From assembly GCA_030323885.1 (NCBI GenBank), contig CM059203.1, forward strand, positions 4,650,001-4,714,000: 64,000 bases of DNA, written 5' to 3'. Source of the DNA: Branchipolynoe longqiensis. Lineage: Eukaryota > Annelida > Polychaeta > Phyllodocida > Polynoidae. The notes below the pieces were generated by a model, which was not told the DNA's origin, ran no database searches, and was given only the letters and a program-made list of their open reading frames with translations. Below, one piece after another: positions 1-8,617 of the stretch; position 1 is the first letter of the stretch; each line of letters starts with the position of its first letter. A program made the translations under genes and the position numbers.

Positions 1-622
1 TTTGGTTTAGCCAAGCTTAGTTTAACGGGGGTTATGCTGTATATACGTAAAAAACAATAATCAAAGTATCAATATACATTGTATATTACATTCATAATTC
101 AGTAACGCTAAAGCAAAGTATGTAAAGTGGTAATTAAGAGTTTTATTGCCTGAATGACTCGAAGTATCTCATAGTTATATTGTCTTGTTCAGTCTATCAT
201 CGTAACATGTCGCCTACCAGGACGCTCAACCCTACCGCCTCTCGGTCCTTTAGATGGGAGGGTGGGACGGCTGAGAAAAGGTGACACAGCTCCACGCACC
301 ATGCTGGTTCGGATGCTGCAGAGAAGTGAGCAGGTCGGGCCGGCTCCACGTGGTGGCGGCTGGAGTTTCCGCTAGATGGCATGGGGGTGCTGGGTTCGGT
401 CCCTACCCGTAAGGCGGTGCCAGGGGGAGCGTTGGCATGTGTTGGTGAACGCTTTCGCACCCCGAATTATCCATGTTGGCTTCAACATGTGGCAATGCAC
501 CCGTGTTTTTGCAAAAGACAAGTCAATGTCGAAGCCAAAGCTCGGTTAAACCAATGATCGGTTAATCCAAACAAAATTTCTAGGGTCCCTTCAAGTTTGG
601 TTTAATGGGGTTATAATGTAGA
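1..622 (-). mobile_element. MITE-2 (pogo/Tigger-like), interrupted copy
   Basis: Positions 1-115 and about 480-622 match, in reverse complement, the fuller copies at 26858 and 35932. Shared words include GGTTAAACCAATGATCGG and the right end TTTAATGGGGTTATAATGTA. The middle (about 120-480) is an unrelated repeat inserted into it, and the left end lies outside the window. The terminal inverted repeats of the family start CAGTATAACCCC after TA, as in pogo/Tigger elements. No transposase is encoded. Confidence 0.6.
120..480. repeat. Interspersed repeat R1, first copy
   Basis: Two words, GGGTGGGAYGGCTGAGAAAA and CCGAATTAYCCATGTTG, recur in the same order and at similar spacing at 10285-10545. It splits a MITE-2 copy. 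An open frame of about 87 codons on the minus strand has no recognisable motif, and I do not call it a gene. Confidence 0.5.
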
Positions 623-703
623 TAAGTGAATTAAAAAGAGTGTTAACTGTTATATCGGATTAGCACTAATTAAACCAAGCGGGGTATGTATGTATTTAGT
701 GAT

Positions 704-1055
704 GACCAGACGGGATGGCCGAATGAGTTTGAGCGTCCATCTCCCGCATTGGTAGATCATCGGGTCGTGTGGTCGTGGGTTCGAACCCTCGTCCAGTCAA
801 ATCAATAACTTAAAAATTGATACTTGTCACTTCCTAGCCTGACGCTTGGCATTATTAGGATAGGACAAGGACTGGTTGGCTCAGTGTCAGGATAATGTGA
901 CTGAGTGGGATATCAGGTCATGGTGCTGGCGGCCTGGTCTTCTAGTAGGGCAGCACTATAAAGTTGCCATGAGTGCGCATTATCACAAGTCGGTGCCCGT
1001 CCTGATATGACCTGAGATGTTGCTATGACGTAAAACAACAACAAACAAACAAAAC
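704..1055 (+). mobile_element. SINE-1, nearly full length
   Basis: This is a tRNA-derived SINE. Its head GATGGCCGAATGAGTTTGAG carries an A-box-like segment, followed by a B box GGTTCGAACCC typical of internal RNA polymerase III promoters. The body has the family words GGACAAGGACTGGTTGGCTC and ATAATGTGACTGAGTGGGAT. The A/C-rich tail AAAACAACAACAAACAAAC is the reverse-transcription tail. It is non-coding and would depend on a LINE for movement. More than 25 copies or fragments occur in this window, in both orientations. Confidence 0.85.
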
Positions 1056-1059
1056 ATGT

Positions 1060-1530
1060 ATTCAGTGACTATATAACATGTTCTCATATAGCATGCATGT
1101 ACTCATAACTGTTAAGTGCATGCACTTGTTTTCACCACTGCGCAGTAGTGGTCATAATCCATATGGCTTGATTTCCTTTAAGCTATAATTTCTGGCAAAT
1201 TGTTCACGGACTAAAAGCGGGGAATTTTCAATTTGTTTTTGTTTTTTATTATATTTGTGTGCATAGTTTGTTTAGTATGATGTCCCCTATTCGTTTTTGA
1301 TGTTTTCTGGATTACCTACTCTTTATCCCTGATCTATTACATAGTACATATTTATTTATCTATATCTCACTTCGAACCTTTCTTATTTTTCTTTTTGTAT
1401 TCTTTTAGTGTTTTGGTGTTTCCTAGAACACTGCTTTGGCAGTTCCAAGCTTTATTGCTCATAGCTATTACGTTTCTGTCAAAGCACTCACAGGTTTTTT
1501 GTTTGTTTTGGGACATTGGTTGTTTACGCA
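1060..1530. other. No feature recognised
   Basis: AT-rich sequence without a repeat family, conserved coding frame or splice pattern that I can identify. The open frames across 1367-1690 have no recognisable motif. Confidence 0.4.
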
Positions 1531-1535
1531 GAAAA

Positions 1536-1650
1536 CATTTCAGTCGCAGATGACTGGTCTTCGTCATTCCACTGCTCCTTGCCCTATCCTAATAATGACG
1601 AGCACCTGGCTAGGAAGTGACAAGCATCAATTTTTATGTCATGATTTTAA
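1536..1650 (-). mobile_element. Repeat R2 fragment joined to a SINE-1 fragment
   Basis: At 1536-1570, CAGATGACTGGTCTTCGTCA is the reverse complement of repeat R2 (better copies at 42346 and 50070). From 1573, CCTTGCCCTATCCTAATAAT continues as SINE-1 in minus orientation up to the ATTTTTATGTCATG part of the body. Confidence 0.5.
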
Positions 1651-1744
1651 GTTTAATCTTTCTTTTCTTAGCCAGGTGCTTCACCAGCTCTACTGACTTT
1701 TCTACTTGATGTGTTATATTTTTCTACATAGTCAAAAGCTAGTT

Positions 1745-1797
1745 TTCTAAAGTATCACGTCCTGGCAACATGTAAGGTCATATCAGGAGAGGTCTCA
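1745..1797 (-). mobile_element. SINE-1 tail fragment
   Basis: ATCACGTCCTGGCAACATGT followed by AAGGTCATATCAGGA is the 3' end of SINE-1 in minus orientation. The head is missing. Confidence 0.55.
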
Positions 1798-1821
1798 TAT
1801 AAGTCTATGTGCCTAAGGTTT

Positions 1822-2160
1822 CTCTCCCCTCTCTCCCTCTCCTTCCCCCTCTCCCTCCCTGTCTCTCTCTTTCCCTATCTCCCTCCCTCTCCTGCCCTCT
1901 TCCCCTCTCCTGCCCTCTCCCTCTCTCCCTCTCTCCCTCCCTCTCTCCCACCCCTCTCTTGCCCTCTTCCCCTCTCCTTCCCTCTCCCTCTCTCCCTCTC
2001 TCCCTCCCTCTCTCCCACCCCTCTCCTGCCCTCTTCCCCTCTCCTTCCCTCTCACTCTCTCCCTCCCTCTCTCCCACCCCTCTCCCTCACCCTCTCTCTC
2101 CCTCCCTCCCTCTCTTATGCTTCCCTCTCCGTGCCTCCCTCTCTCTCCCTCCGTCAACCC
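1822..2160. repeat. Pyrimidine-tract minisatellite (CCCTCTCTCCCTCC-rich)
   Basis: Almost pure C/T on the + strand, with longer units of about 65-100 bp repeated inexactly around CTCTCCCACCCCTCTC. It can form triplex DNA. Frames open across it on both strands are compositional and not genes. Confidence 0.85.
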
Positions 2161-2570
2161 CTCCCTCCCCCCCCTCCCCCATCATTTCATTCCTTCCTTT
2201 CTCCCATTTCCACCCATCAACCCCACATTCCAGCAGCAACGTTTCGATAACATGCACCGACATGCCTAACTAACCCCACCCCCCCACCCACCCATCTTAA
2301 CCTCCCCACCCCTAACCCCTACCAACAATGACCTTCAATGACCCAATAATCACACCGTTTGACCTTTGAATGAGCGCGAGGAATGTTGTTAACAGCGACA
2401 ACTTTTGGCCAACCTGCAGAAAGGAAATGCCTACACTCCTACATCCTACCATTCCACCTTCCACTCCCCCCCCCCCCCCTCCCGTCCCCGCCCCCACCCC
2501 CTCCCACCAACCCTCCCTCACCCCCTCCCCTCCCCTAACCCCCCTCCCCCTCCCCCACCAAAACAAACCA
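2160..2570. repeat. C-rich low-complexity DNA upstream of the cystine-knot gene
   Basis: Runs of C (notably 2465-2480) and CCCTCCCC words on the + strand, separated by short unique sequence at 2200-2450. It lies 0.4-0.8 kb upstream of the start codon at 2931. I see no TATA box I would trust. Confidence 0.6.
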
Positions 2571-2667
2571 ATCCTTCATAAGACAAGCACGCTCTGTACA
2601 CTTGGTAGTTCCGACTTCTGCCGATAAGGTGCCACCCCTCTTCCAACCAGTGTGGTAATAGACCTGG

Positions 2668-2757
2668 ACTGCTCCTGCGTTTGCGTCTGCTTCTGCTTCT
2701 ACGTCTACGTCTGCGTCTGCGTCTGTGTCTGCGTCTGCATTCGCGTCAAAGTCTGAG
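2668..2757. repeat. GTCTGC/GCTTCT hexanucleotide repeat
   Basis: Tandem six-base words (TCTGCG, TCTACG, TCTGTG) run for about 90 bp. The array lies about 175 bp upstream of the start codon at 2931 and could be part of the promoter or 5' UTR. Confidence 0.75.
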
Positions 2758-2805
2758 CCTGAGTCTGAACCTGCACTGCCATTTCCCTTTAGCACAGCAC
2801 TGTAT

Positions 2806-2925
2806 TGAGAGAGAAGGGAGAGCAGAAGGAAGAGAAGGGAGGACAGAAGGAAGAGAAGGAAGGACAGAAGGAAGAGAAGGAGTGAAGGAAGAGAAAGGAG
2901 GACAACAGAAGGAAGAGAAGGAGCA
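2806..2925. repeat. 21-bp purine minisatellite just before the start codon
   Basis: About five imperfect copies of a unit built from AGAAGGAAGAGAAGGGAGG. The last copy ends about 6 bp before ATG at 2931, so if the gene model is right the array is probably transcribed as 5' UTR. Confidence 0.7.
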
Positions 2926-2930
2926 CCACC

Positions 2931-3048
2931 ATGACTCGACCACTCTCACCACTCTCCCCACTTGCCCTAGTTGCCCTACTTGCCCTTTGCATCGCCCTGG
3001 GCAACGGGCAAGAGAGACGCTACTACACTAAGTATGGCGACCCCGTCA
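2931..3048 (+). CDS. Exon 1: start codon and signal peptide of cystine-knot protein
   Basis: The start codon sits in a strong Kozak context (CACCACCATGA). The 39 complete codons begin MTRPLSPLSPLALVALLALC, with a hydrophobic core rich in Leu and Ala at about residues 11-23 and small residues near 24-26 (GNG), a plausible signal-peptidase site. The mature N-terminus would start near QERRYYTKYGDPV. The exon ends one base into a codon at a consensus donor, GTAAGT at 3049. Joined to 7773 it continues in frame, the first split codon becoming AGC (Ser). Evidence is the start context, signal-like sequence, donor and phase match. No transcript is available, and other starts upstream were not found. 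Confidence 0.65.
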
Positions 3049-3190
3049 GTAAGTACAGCTGGCTTCAACCTCATTTTTATTTATTTATTATATATATATG
3101 TGATGTATAAGACTTATCAGGGTATAAAGGCACGAAAGGGAAGATTCCCTATATGATCACCCATATGGTGTGTAGTACTTTTTGTCGATT
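3049..3190 (+). mobile_element. MITE-3-like end in intron 1
   Basis: About 3095-3185, TGTGATGTATAAGACTTATC and GGTATAAAGGCACG, matches the minus-strand copy at 15850-15955 and the end of the element at 58393. It starts 45 bp after the exon 1 donor. Confidence 0.5.
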
Positions 3191-3204
3191 AGGCCACCGC
3201 ACCC

Positions 3205-3293
3205 GGTGAGAGAAGAGGAGGGAGAAGGGGAGAGAATGAGGGAGAGAGGAGGAGGGAGAGAGGAGGAGGGAGGGAAGGAGAGAGGGAGAAGGA
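3205..3293. repeat. GA-rich purine tract
   Basis: GGGAGAGAGGAGGAGGGAGA-type low complexity in intron 1. It is complementary in composition to the pyrimidine tract at 1822-2160. Confidence 0.7.
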
Positions 3294-3383
3294 TCGCAAT
3301 AATAATAATATAAATTAAAATTGAATAGAGCACTTTCACTAGCAGGATCCATTCCTTCTAAGATGATGCGCAATTAGGCCTAG

Positions 3384-3652
3384 ATAAAGGATTCACCCGG
3401 TACTCAGTACACGGGTGAATTCCAACCCTATATAAAAACGGTCGAAAATGTGGATCAATGAAATGAGAGCCTAATTTCTTTTTGCATTCTCTCCCATTTC
3501 ACCAACTCTGTGCCGATATAAGTATCCATTTGATACTGGAGGCAGGCATTCTACACCCTGTTCCATACTAAAGCTATTTTCGCCTGTATTTAGACTACAT
3601 TGCCATTCACCCGTGTACTACAAGTACCGGGTGAATCTTTTATCGAAATTAG
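3384..3652 (+). mobile_element. MITE-4 with palindromic ends, copy 1
   Basis: The left end GGATTCACCCGGTACTCAGT and right end GTACCGGGTGAATCTTTTAT are inverted repeats. Each end is itself near-palindromic (TTCACCCGGTAC ... GTACACGGGTGAA). A second copy, inverted, is at 14862-15252 and shares GCATTCTCTCCCATTTCACC and CCATACTAAAGCTATTTTCG. No coding capacity. Confidence 0.7.
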
Positions 3653-3654
3653 GC

Positions 3655-3915
3655 ACATTTGCACCTTTAACAACATTCCTTTGATGCCACTTGAGCCTGG
3701 CAATTATATTGTCCACGTTGATTGCAACAGGGGTAATTGAGAGCGCGAAACCACACCACTCAGTAAAATATGGACGCGATCGTGGCGCCCACTACCATTG
3801 TCTCAGTAACTAAGTAAATGGCCGCAGCCGACGCGCCAGCTAGCGTAATTCTCATGAACAAATCGTGACGTATTGCAATGCTAAGTTACTTCGACCAGAG
3901 CTTTTCAATCGATCG
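3655..3915. other. No feature recognised (intron 1)
   Basis: No repeat family or coding signal identified between the MITE-4 copy and the SINE-3 copy. Confidence 0.4.
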
Positions 3916-3920
3916 GACCT

Positions 3921-4207
3921 TTCTTGAAGATTTATACTGGCTATCATGGATAAGTCTGAATAGACTTGTTTTCACCATTAGACAGTTTGTCGATAGAAAG
4001 CCCGAGCCTACACTTTTACCGACCCAGAGGATTTTTAACCTCCCACACCACATAGACTGGCCTTTGATGACGCTGTAAGTTATACACAGCAGTGGAAATA
4101 CAAATTGGCAGATGTGGGGGCATGGGGAATCGAACCACCAACCTTCAGATTAGGAGTCCGACCTAGAAAAAAGTCAGACACTCTAACCACTCCGCCACAG
4201 AGAAAAC
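3921..4207 (-). mobile_element. SINE-3, nearly full length
   Basis: On the minus strand the head GGCGGAGTGGTTAGAGTGTC and the B-box region GGTTCGATTCCCC are tRNA-like. The body has CCACCGCTGTGTATAACTTA and ends in CAGTATAAATCTTCAAGA. Nine copies or fragments occur in this window. Confidence 0.8.
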
Positions 4208-4329
4208 CTGTATTTCTCCTGCGTAGATTCACCTCTCACCCAACCCAACTACTAAGAAATTTGTCTATAGGGTTAAGTGCCTGGAAACATCTACATTGTG
4301 ACTCAGAAACTGTAATGAACTAGAAAGAA

Positions 4330-4590
4330 AAATAAATGCCACTTTATACTGTATTGGTCTTGTGTCGCTCAATTACCAACTCATTTGCTAAAGAAGGTAA
4401 TTGGTTCAAACATATGGGTAATATAAAAAATACCCTTTTCACGGGTAATAAGAAGGGACTGATAGTGGCTCTTCCAATACCCCCCCCCCCCCCGATCTCC
4501 ATGTACAGTGGATGCGCACCAACCGCTCTTCCATCACGGTGTCACCCCCTCCCACCCCTCTGCCAGGAGCCTTGTCGGTACCCTCACTCA
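4330..4590. other. No gene; contains a poly-C run at 4480-4493
   Basis: Non-repetitive AT-rich sequence followed by a C run and C-rich DNA. The 121-codon frame from 4336 runs across the poly-C run into the SINE-1 head, so it is not believable as a gene. Confidence 0.4.
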
Positions 4591-4888
4591 ACGGACGCGG
4601 TGGCCGAATCGGTAGAGCGCAGGCTTCCCGTGCGGAATGTTGGGAGTGCGAATCCCAGCCAAGTCAAACGAATGACTTACACAATTGATACTTGTTGCTA
4701 GCTAGCCAAGCGCTTGGCATTAATAGGATAAGGAAAGGACTGGTTAGCTCAGTATCAGGATAATGTGACTAAGTGGGAAATAGGGTTGTGGTGCTGGCAG
4801 CTTGGTCTCCCAGTGGGGAAGCCCTATAAAGTCGCCATGAGTGCGCACTGTCACAACTCGGTACGCATCTTGATATGACCTTAGATTG
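4591..4888 (+). mobile_element. SINE-1 (CGGTGGCCGAATCGGTAGAG head variant)
   Basis: The tRNA-like head ends with GGGAGTGCGAATCCCAGCCA, and the whole body to CCTTAGATTG is present. It is followed immediately by a minus-strand SINE-1, making an inverted pair that could fold into a long hairpin if co-transcribed. Confidence 0.8.
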
Positions 4889-5219
4889 TTTGTTTGTTGT
4901 TGTTTTACGTCCTAGCAATATCTAAGGTCATATCAGGACGGCTACCGACTTGTGACAGTGCGCACTCATGGCGACTTTATAGTGCTGTCCCACTGGGAAA
5001 CCAGGCCGCCGGCACCATGACCTGGTATCCCACTCAGTCACATTATCCTGACACTCAGCAGACCAGTCCTTGTCCTGTCCTAATAATGCCGAGCGCCTGG
5101 CTAGGAAGCGACAAGTATCAATTTTTAAGTCATTGGTTTGATTCGACCAGGGTTCGAACCCACGATCTACGAGCACGGGAGACGGACGCTCTAACTAATT
5201 CGGCAATCCCGTCTGGTCA
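4889..5219 (-). mobile_element. SINE-1, full length, inverted partner
   Basis: It begins with the tail TTTGTTGTTGTTTTACGTCC and ends with the head complement CCGTCTGGTC. The B box appears as GGGTTCGAACCC. It is tail-to-tail with the copy ending at 4888. Confidence 0.85.
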
Positions 5220-5407
5220 CTATGACCTTAGATGTTGCCAGGAAGTAAAACACCAACACACAAAGCTAACTAGCTAACTGGTCATTTGTTCTATCCTATT
5301 AATGACGAACGTCAGCCTTGGTAATGACAAATATAAATTTTGTCAATCATTGGATTGACTTGGCCTCATTCCGAACGCCCGACCATCCGAATGAGAAGCC
5401 AGTGCTC

Positions 5408-5762
5408 TTAAAGTTGTATAGTCCGATGGTTTTGAGTTTCTCACATTTTTCCGAGATAAACATATTCGGTTGTTCATTATAATCTACCTCACTTTAGTTT
5501 GAAGTAACTTTTATTTTAAATCGCTAACTTTTGAGATATTTGAAATGGAAACATGCTAAATTAATGTTGGCAAGCACGCCAAAACTCTAACACCATAGGC
5601 TTCTGCAGTAAAAGGTTCTATTAATTCACGCAGCATTCCCTTATATGTGATGACAAATGTTTCATAAGCGCACCAGCATCTAAGTTAGATATGTAAAATC
5701 AAATTTAGATAATTTCTTTGGTTTTGAGAATGTTATGTTTTCATCGGACTATGCAGCTTTAA
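5408..5762 (+). mobile_element. MITE-1, complete uninterrupted copy with TTAA target duplication
   Basis: Left end AAGTTGTATAGTCCGATGG; right end CATCGGACTATGCAGCTT. The inverted ends are flanked by TTAA on both sides (5408 and 5759), which suggests a piggyBac- or Kolobok-type TTAA target. Length is about 350 bp, non-coding. This copy gives the empty site for the MITE-2 insertions seen in the copies at 26564 and 35565. Confidence 0.75.
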
Positions 5763-5767
5763 CTTAT

Positions 5768-6102
5768 GTTTGTTGTTTGTTGTTTTACGTCCTAGCAACA
5801 TCTAAGGTCATATCAGGACTGGTACCGACTTGTGACAGTGCGCACTCATGGCGACTTGATAGTGCTATCCCACTGGGAAACCAGGCCGCCGGCACCACGA
5901 CCTGGTATCCCACTCAGTCACATTATCCTGATACTGAGCACACCAGTCCTTGCCCTGTCCTAATAATGCCGAGCGCCTGGCTAGGAAGCTACAACTATCA
6001 ATTTTTAATTCATTGGTTTGACTCGACCGGGGTTCGAACCCACGGCCCCACGATCTACCAGCACGGGAGACGGACGCTCTAACTCATTCGGCCATCCCGT
6101 CT
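5768..6102 (-). mobile_element. SINE-1, full length
   Basis: Tail GTTGTTTTACGTCCTAGCAA through body to the head complement CATTCGGCCATCCCGTC. Directly adjoins the right end of the MITE-1 copy. Confidence 0.85.
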
Positions 6103-6104
6103 TA

Positions 6105-6610
6105 TGTATATATATATACACATACGTGCATGTGTGATGCTATCTGGATCACTGACTATTCACCCTACAGACCTCGAGCCTCATACATATAAGCAACATT
6201 CCAACAATGACTGGGCCAAATGAGGGGGTGTCGTGGGGGTGGGGGGGGGTGGGGGGCGAAATGGGAGACCCACCCTACTCTGGAGCGGGGCCGAACTTTG
6301 CCTACCCCAATGCAACCTACCCCGGTATCCAAGCTGCACGCAGCACCTGTCCCTTTTCTACTTCTCTCACCCACCTCCATTGTGTGCTCTACCCTTGGCT
6401 CAGACTTTTGGTTCAGATGTGTTGGCTGTGGAGAGTGCCAGTGATTGCTGTGCATCTTCTGCCTATGCGCTTTGTCTGCCATGTGCTGAGCCAACACTGT
6501 CAAGACTTACGCTAAGTTGGGCAGCAACTGACATCTCACATTGCATAATACCGCTTCTTCCTGCACTTCTCTTTTATACTTATCACTACCAAGCCTGGCG
6601 CGTGGAAACT
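6105..6610. other. No gene recognised; poly-G rich stretch at 6225-6260
   Basis: Unique-looking sequence in intron 1. Overlapping open frames on both strands here lack recognisable motifs. The G-run at 6238-6255 is low complexity. Confidence 0.4.
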
Positions 6611-6613
6611 AGA

Positions 6614-6830
6614 TTTGTTTGTTTGTTGTTATTGTGTGTCCTAGTAACATCTAAGGTCATATCAGGATGGGTACCGACTTGTGACAGTGCACACTCATGG
6701 CAACTTTTTTGTTATAGTGCTGCCCCAATGGGAAATCAAACCACCAGTACCATGTCCCAATAACCCACCCAGTCACATTATCCTGACACTGAGCAAACCA
6801 GTCCTTGACCTATCCTAATAATGCCAAACT
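6614..6830 (-). mobile_element. SINE-1, head truncated
   Basis: Tail and body are present (GTGACAGTGCACACTCATGG, CACATTATCCTGACACTGAG) but the tRNA-like head is missing after AATGCCAA. Confidence 0.75.
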
Positions 6831-6910
6831 TCAAACTCGCTGCCTTCTGCACATACTTAACGATTCGGCCACCACGTTCGGTTATGTAAAATGTACATAC
6901 AACCCTTACA

Positions 6911-7131
6911 TAACCAGTGGTCCACAACTGGTTCATCAAAGGCTGTGGTATGTGCTGTCCTATCTGTGGGAAAGTGCATATAAAAGATCCCTTGCTGCTC
7001 ATTGGAAAGAGTAGCCTATGTGGCGGCAGCAGGTTTCCTCTAAAGAAATATGTCAGAATAACCATATGTTTGACGTCCAATAGCCGATGATAAAAATGAA
7101 TGTGCTCTAGAGCTGTCATTAAATAAAACTA
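6911..7131 (+). mobile_element. SINE-2, head missing
   Basis: The body CCAGTGGTCCACAACTGGTT, GGGAAAGTGCATATAAAAGA and GTAGCCTATGTGGCGGCAGC ends in CATTAAATAAAAC. This family is the main reason for suggesting a molluscan source. Confidence 0.8.
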
Positions 7132-7171
7132 AGTTTTGTGTTGGATTACTATGACTTATGGATATATATTT

Positions 7172-7323
7172 AATATGGTCTTTCCACCATTAGGGTGGGT
7201 TACCGGACACCTCGATCGCAGATTCACTTGAAACTAGATAAAGCTACAAAAGAGCAGAGTCTAGTTTGATATCAATCTGTGATTGTAGAGTCCCGTAACT
7301 TTACTGGTTGAAAGACCATATTT
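7172..7323. mobile_element. Short MITE with 17-bp inverted ends
   Basis: Left end AATATGGTCTTTCCACC and right end GGTTGAAAGACCATATT are near-perfect inverted repeats 152 bp apart. Single copy in this window. Confidence 0.55.
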
Positions 7324-7326
7324 TCT

Positions 7327-7628
7327 TTCTTGAAGATTTATACTGCCTATCATGGATAAGTCTGAATAGACTTGTTTGCACCATTAGACAGTTGGTCGAT
7401 AGAAAGCCTGAGCCTACACTTTTACCGACCCAAGGGATTTTTAACCTCCCACACCACATAGACATGGTATGAGAGCAACTGGCCTTTGATGACGCTGTAA
7501 GTTATACACAGCGGTGGAAATCCAAATGGGCAGAAGTGGGGCATGGGGAATCGCACCAATGACCTTCATATTGGGAGTCCGATCTAGAAAAAAGTCATAC
7601 ACTCTAACCAATCCGCCATAGAGAAAAC
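7327..7628 (-). mobile_element. SINE-3, full length
   Basis: From TTCTTGAAGATTTATACTGC to the tRNA-like head complement CACTCTAACCAATCCGCCAT. Confidence 0.8.
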
Positions 7629-7699
7629 CACTAGCTTGGAGGACTATTAAGTTTTTATAACACCATCACATTATTATTTGGGAGTTTATATTATATGGT

Positions 7700-7736
7700 G
7701 GCATCCTCTAGAGGCGTAGTTAAATAAAACAAACTT
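7700..7736 (+). mobile_element. SINE-2 terminal fragment
   Basis: GCATCCTCTAGAGGCGTAGT followed by TAAATAAAACAAACTT is the last part of SINE-2, ending about 35 bp before the acceptor of exon 2. Confidence 0.65.
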
Positions 7737-7772
7737 GACAATCCTTACACACATGTTTTTATCTGTTCACAG

Positions 7773-7889
7773 GCTACGAGCAGTACATGTGGATACAGAA
7801 GTATGGACTTCCCCGAGAACTGCAGAGGAATTCACCTGTGACACCAGCACCCGTAGTCAGACCTCAGCCAAACCCATTGCCACCACTTG
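7773..7889 (+). CDS. Exon 2: Tyr/Gln segment and proline-rich linker
   Basis: The acceptor TTTTATCTGTTCACAG ends at 7772 and the donor G|GTATGT follows 7889. Length is 117 bp (phase 1 to phase 1). The reading frame continues exon 1 as ...PV-S-YEQYMWIQKYGLPREL, then a proline-rich stretch ending ...PNPLPPL. There are no cysteines. It is probably a flexible linker between the mature N-terminus and the cystine knot. The other two frames either contain stops or would make a stop at the next junction. The donor phase does not fit exon 3 directly, implying a missing exon. Confidence 0.6.
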
Positions 7890-7904
7890 GTATGTATTGT
7901 GTTT

Positions 7905-8130
7905 TTTTTAAAGAAAAATATATTGCATTGTGTATTATGCTTATTTATTTAAAAAAAAGAAAAGATATTGCATCGTGTATTGTGCTTATTTATTTAACAA
8001 AAAGAAAAGATATTGCATTGTGTATTGTGCTTATTTATTTAAAAAAAAAGAAAAGATATTGCATTGTGTATTGTGCTTTTTTTCTTTCTTTTTTTAAAGA
8101 AAAAGATATTGCATTGTGCATATTGCTGTG
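7905..8130. repeat. 45-bp tandem repeat beside the exon 2 donor
   Basis: About five copies of a unit containing GATATTGCATTGTGTATTGT and TTATTTATTTAAAAAAAAGA, spaced 45-46 bp. It begins about 15 bp after the donor site. Confidence 0.8.
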
Positions 8131-8142
8131 GCAATATGGGTA

Positions 8143-8336
8143 ATTCGAGACCGAGCCGGAACAGAACCCTTCTTCCGCCCTACGCTCACGCACCCTCCCC
8201 TGCCGCACATCAGTGTGCTAACCATTACACCACCTAGGCTCCCTGACATCAACACACTACCCACGCCTACCTGTCTATGTGATTACTTGCCTGAGAGGTC
8301 AGTGCAGACTACTACACTATGAAATGATGAAATATC
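8143..8336 (-). mobile_element. SINE-4 fragment
   Basis: CAGTGTGCTAACCATTACAC, CACCTAGGCTCCCTGACATC and CTACCTGTCTATGTGATTAC are the complement of the SINE-4 unit. The B-box side is diverged. Confidence 0.6.
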
Positions 8337-8383
8337 TCCTTTTTTTCCAAAATATAAATAAATAAAAAACCACAATACACACC

Positions 8384-8423
8384 AAATGGCCTGTCGACAC
8401 GGCGTAAAGCAACAATGATTGAT
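8384..8423 (+). mobile_element. 3' tail of the I-group LINE
   Basis: CTGTCGACACGGCGTAAAGC followed by AACAATGATTGAT matches the 3' terminus of the LINE at 44248-46715 (CCGACACGGCGTAAAGCAAC plus an ATCA-type tail). Only about 40 bp remains. Confidence 0.5.
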
Positions 8424-8437
8424 CTGACTTTGCAGAG

Positions 8438-8611
8438 AGACACATAGACAGAGACACACACATACAGAGACAGACACACACACAGACAGACACAGACAGA
8501 CAGACACACACACAGATACACACACAGACAAATGGACAAACACACACATACACAGAAACACACAAGACACAGAAACACACAGACACAGAAACACAGACAC
8601 AGACACACAGA
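8438..8611. repeat. ACAGAC/ACAC microsatellite
   Basis: Imperfect CA/CAGA repeat of about 170 bp. Frames on the minus strand rich in Cys/Val are artefacts of it. Confidence 0.9.
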
Positions 8612-8617
8612 GACAGA

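Noticed and set aside
704..800. tRNA gene
   Set aside because: The A and B boxes are those of a SINE head; the anticodon arm does not fold and the body continues as SINE-1. The same applies to the other tRNA-like heads (for example 3921-4207, 19626, 23558, 43640, 57483).
1805..2273. Pro/Ser/Leu-rich and Arg/Gly/Glu-rich frames
   Set aside because: Compositional artefact of the pyrimidine tract; no start context, domain or splice structure.
6165..6763. Overlapping frames of 74-176 codons
   Set aside because: They run through a poly-G stretch and into a minus-strand SINE-1; frames on both strands overlap without motifs.
7787..8143. 118-codon single-exon gene starting with ATG at 7787
   Set aside because: The first 35 codons belong to exon 2 of the cystine-knot gene; beyond the donor at 7890 the frame enters a 45-bp tandem repeat.
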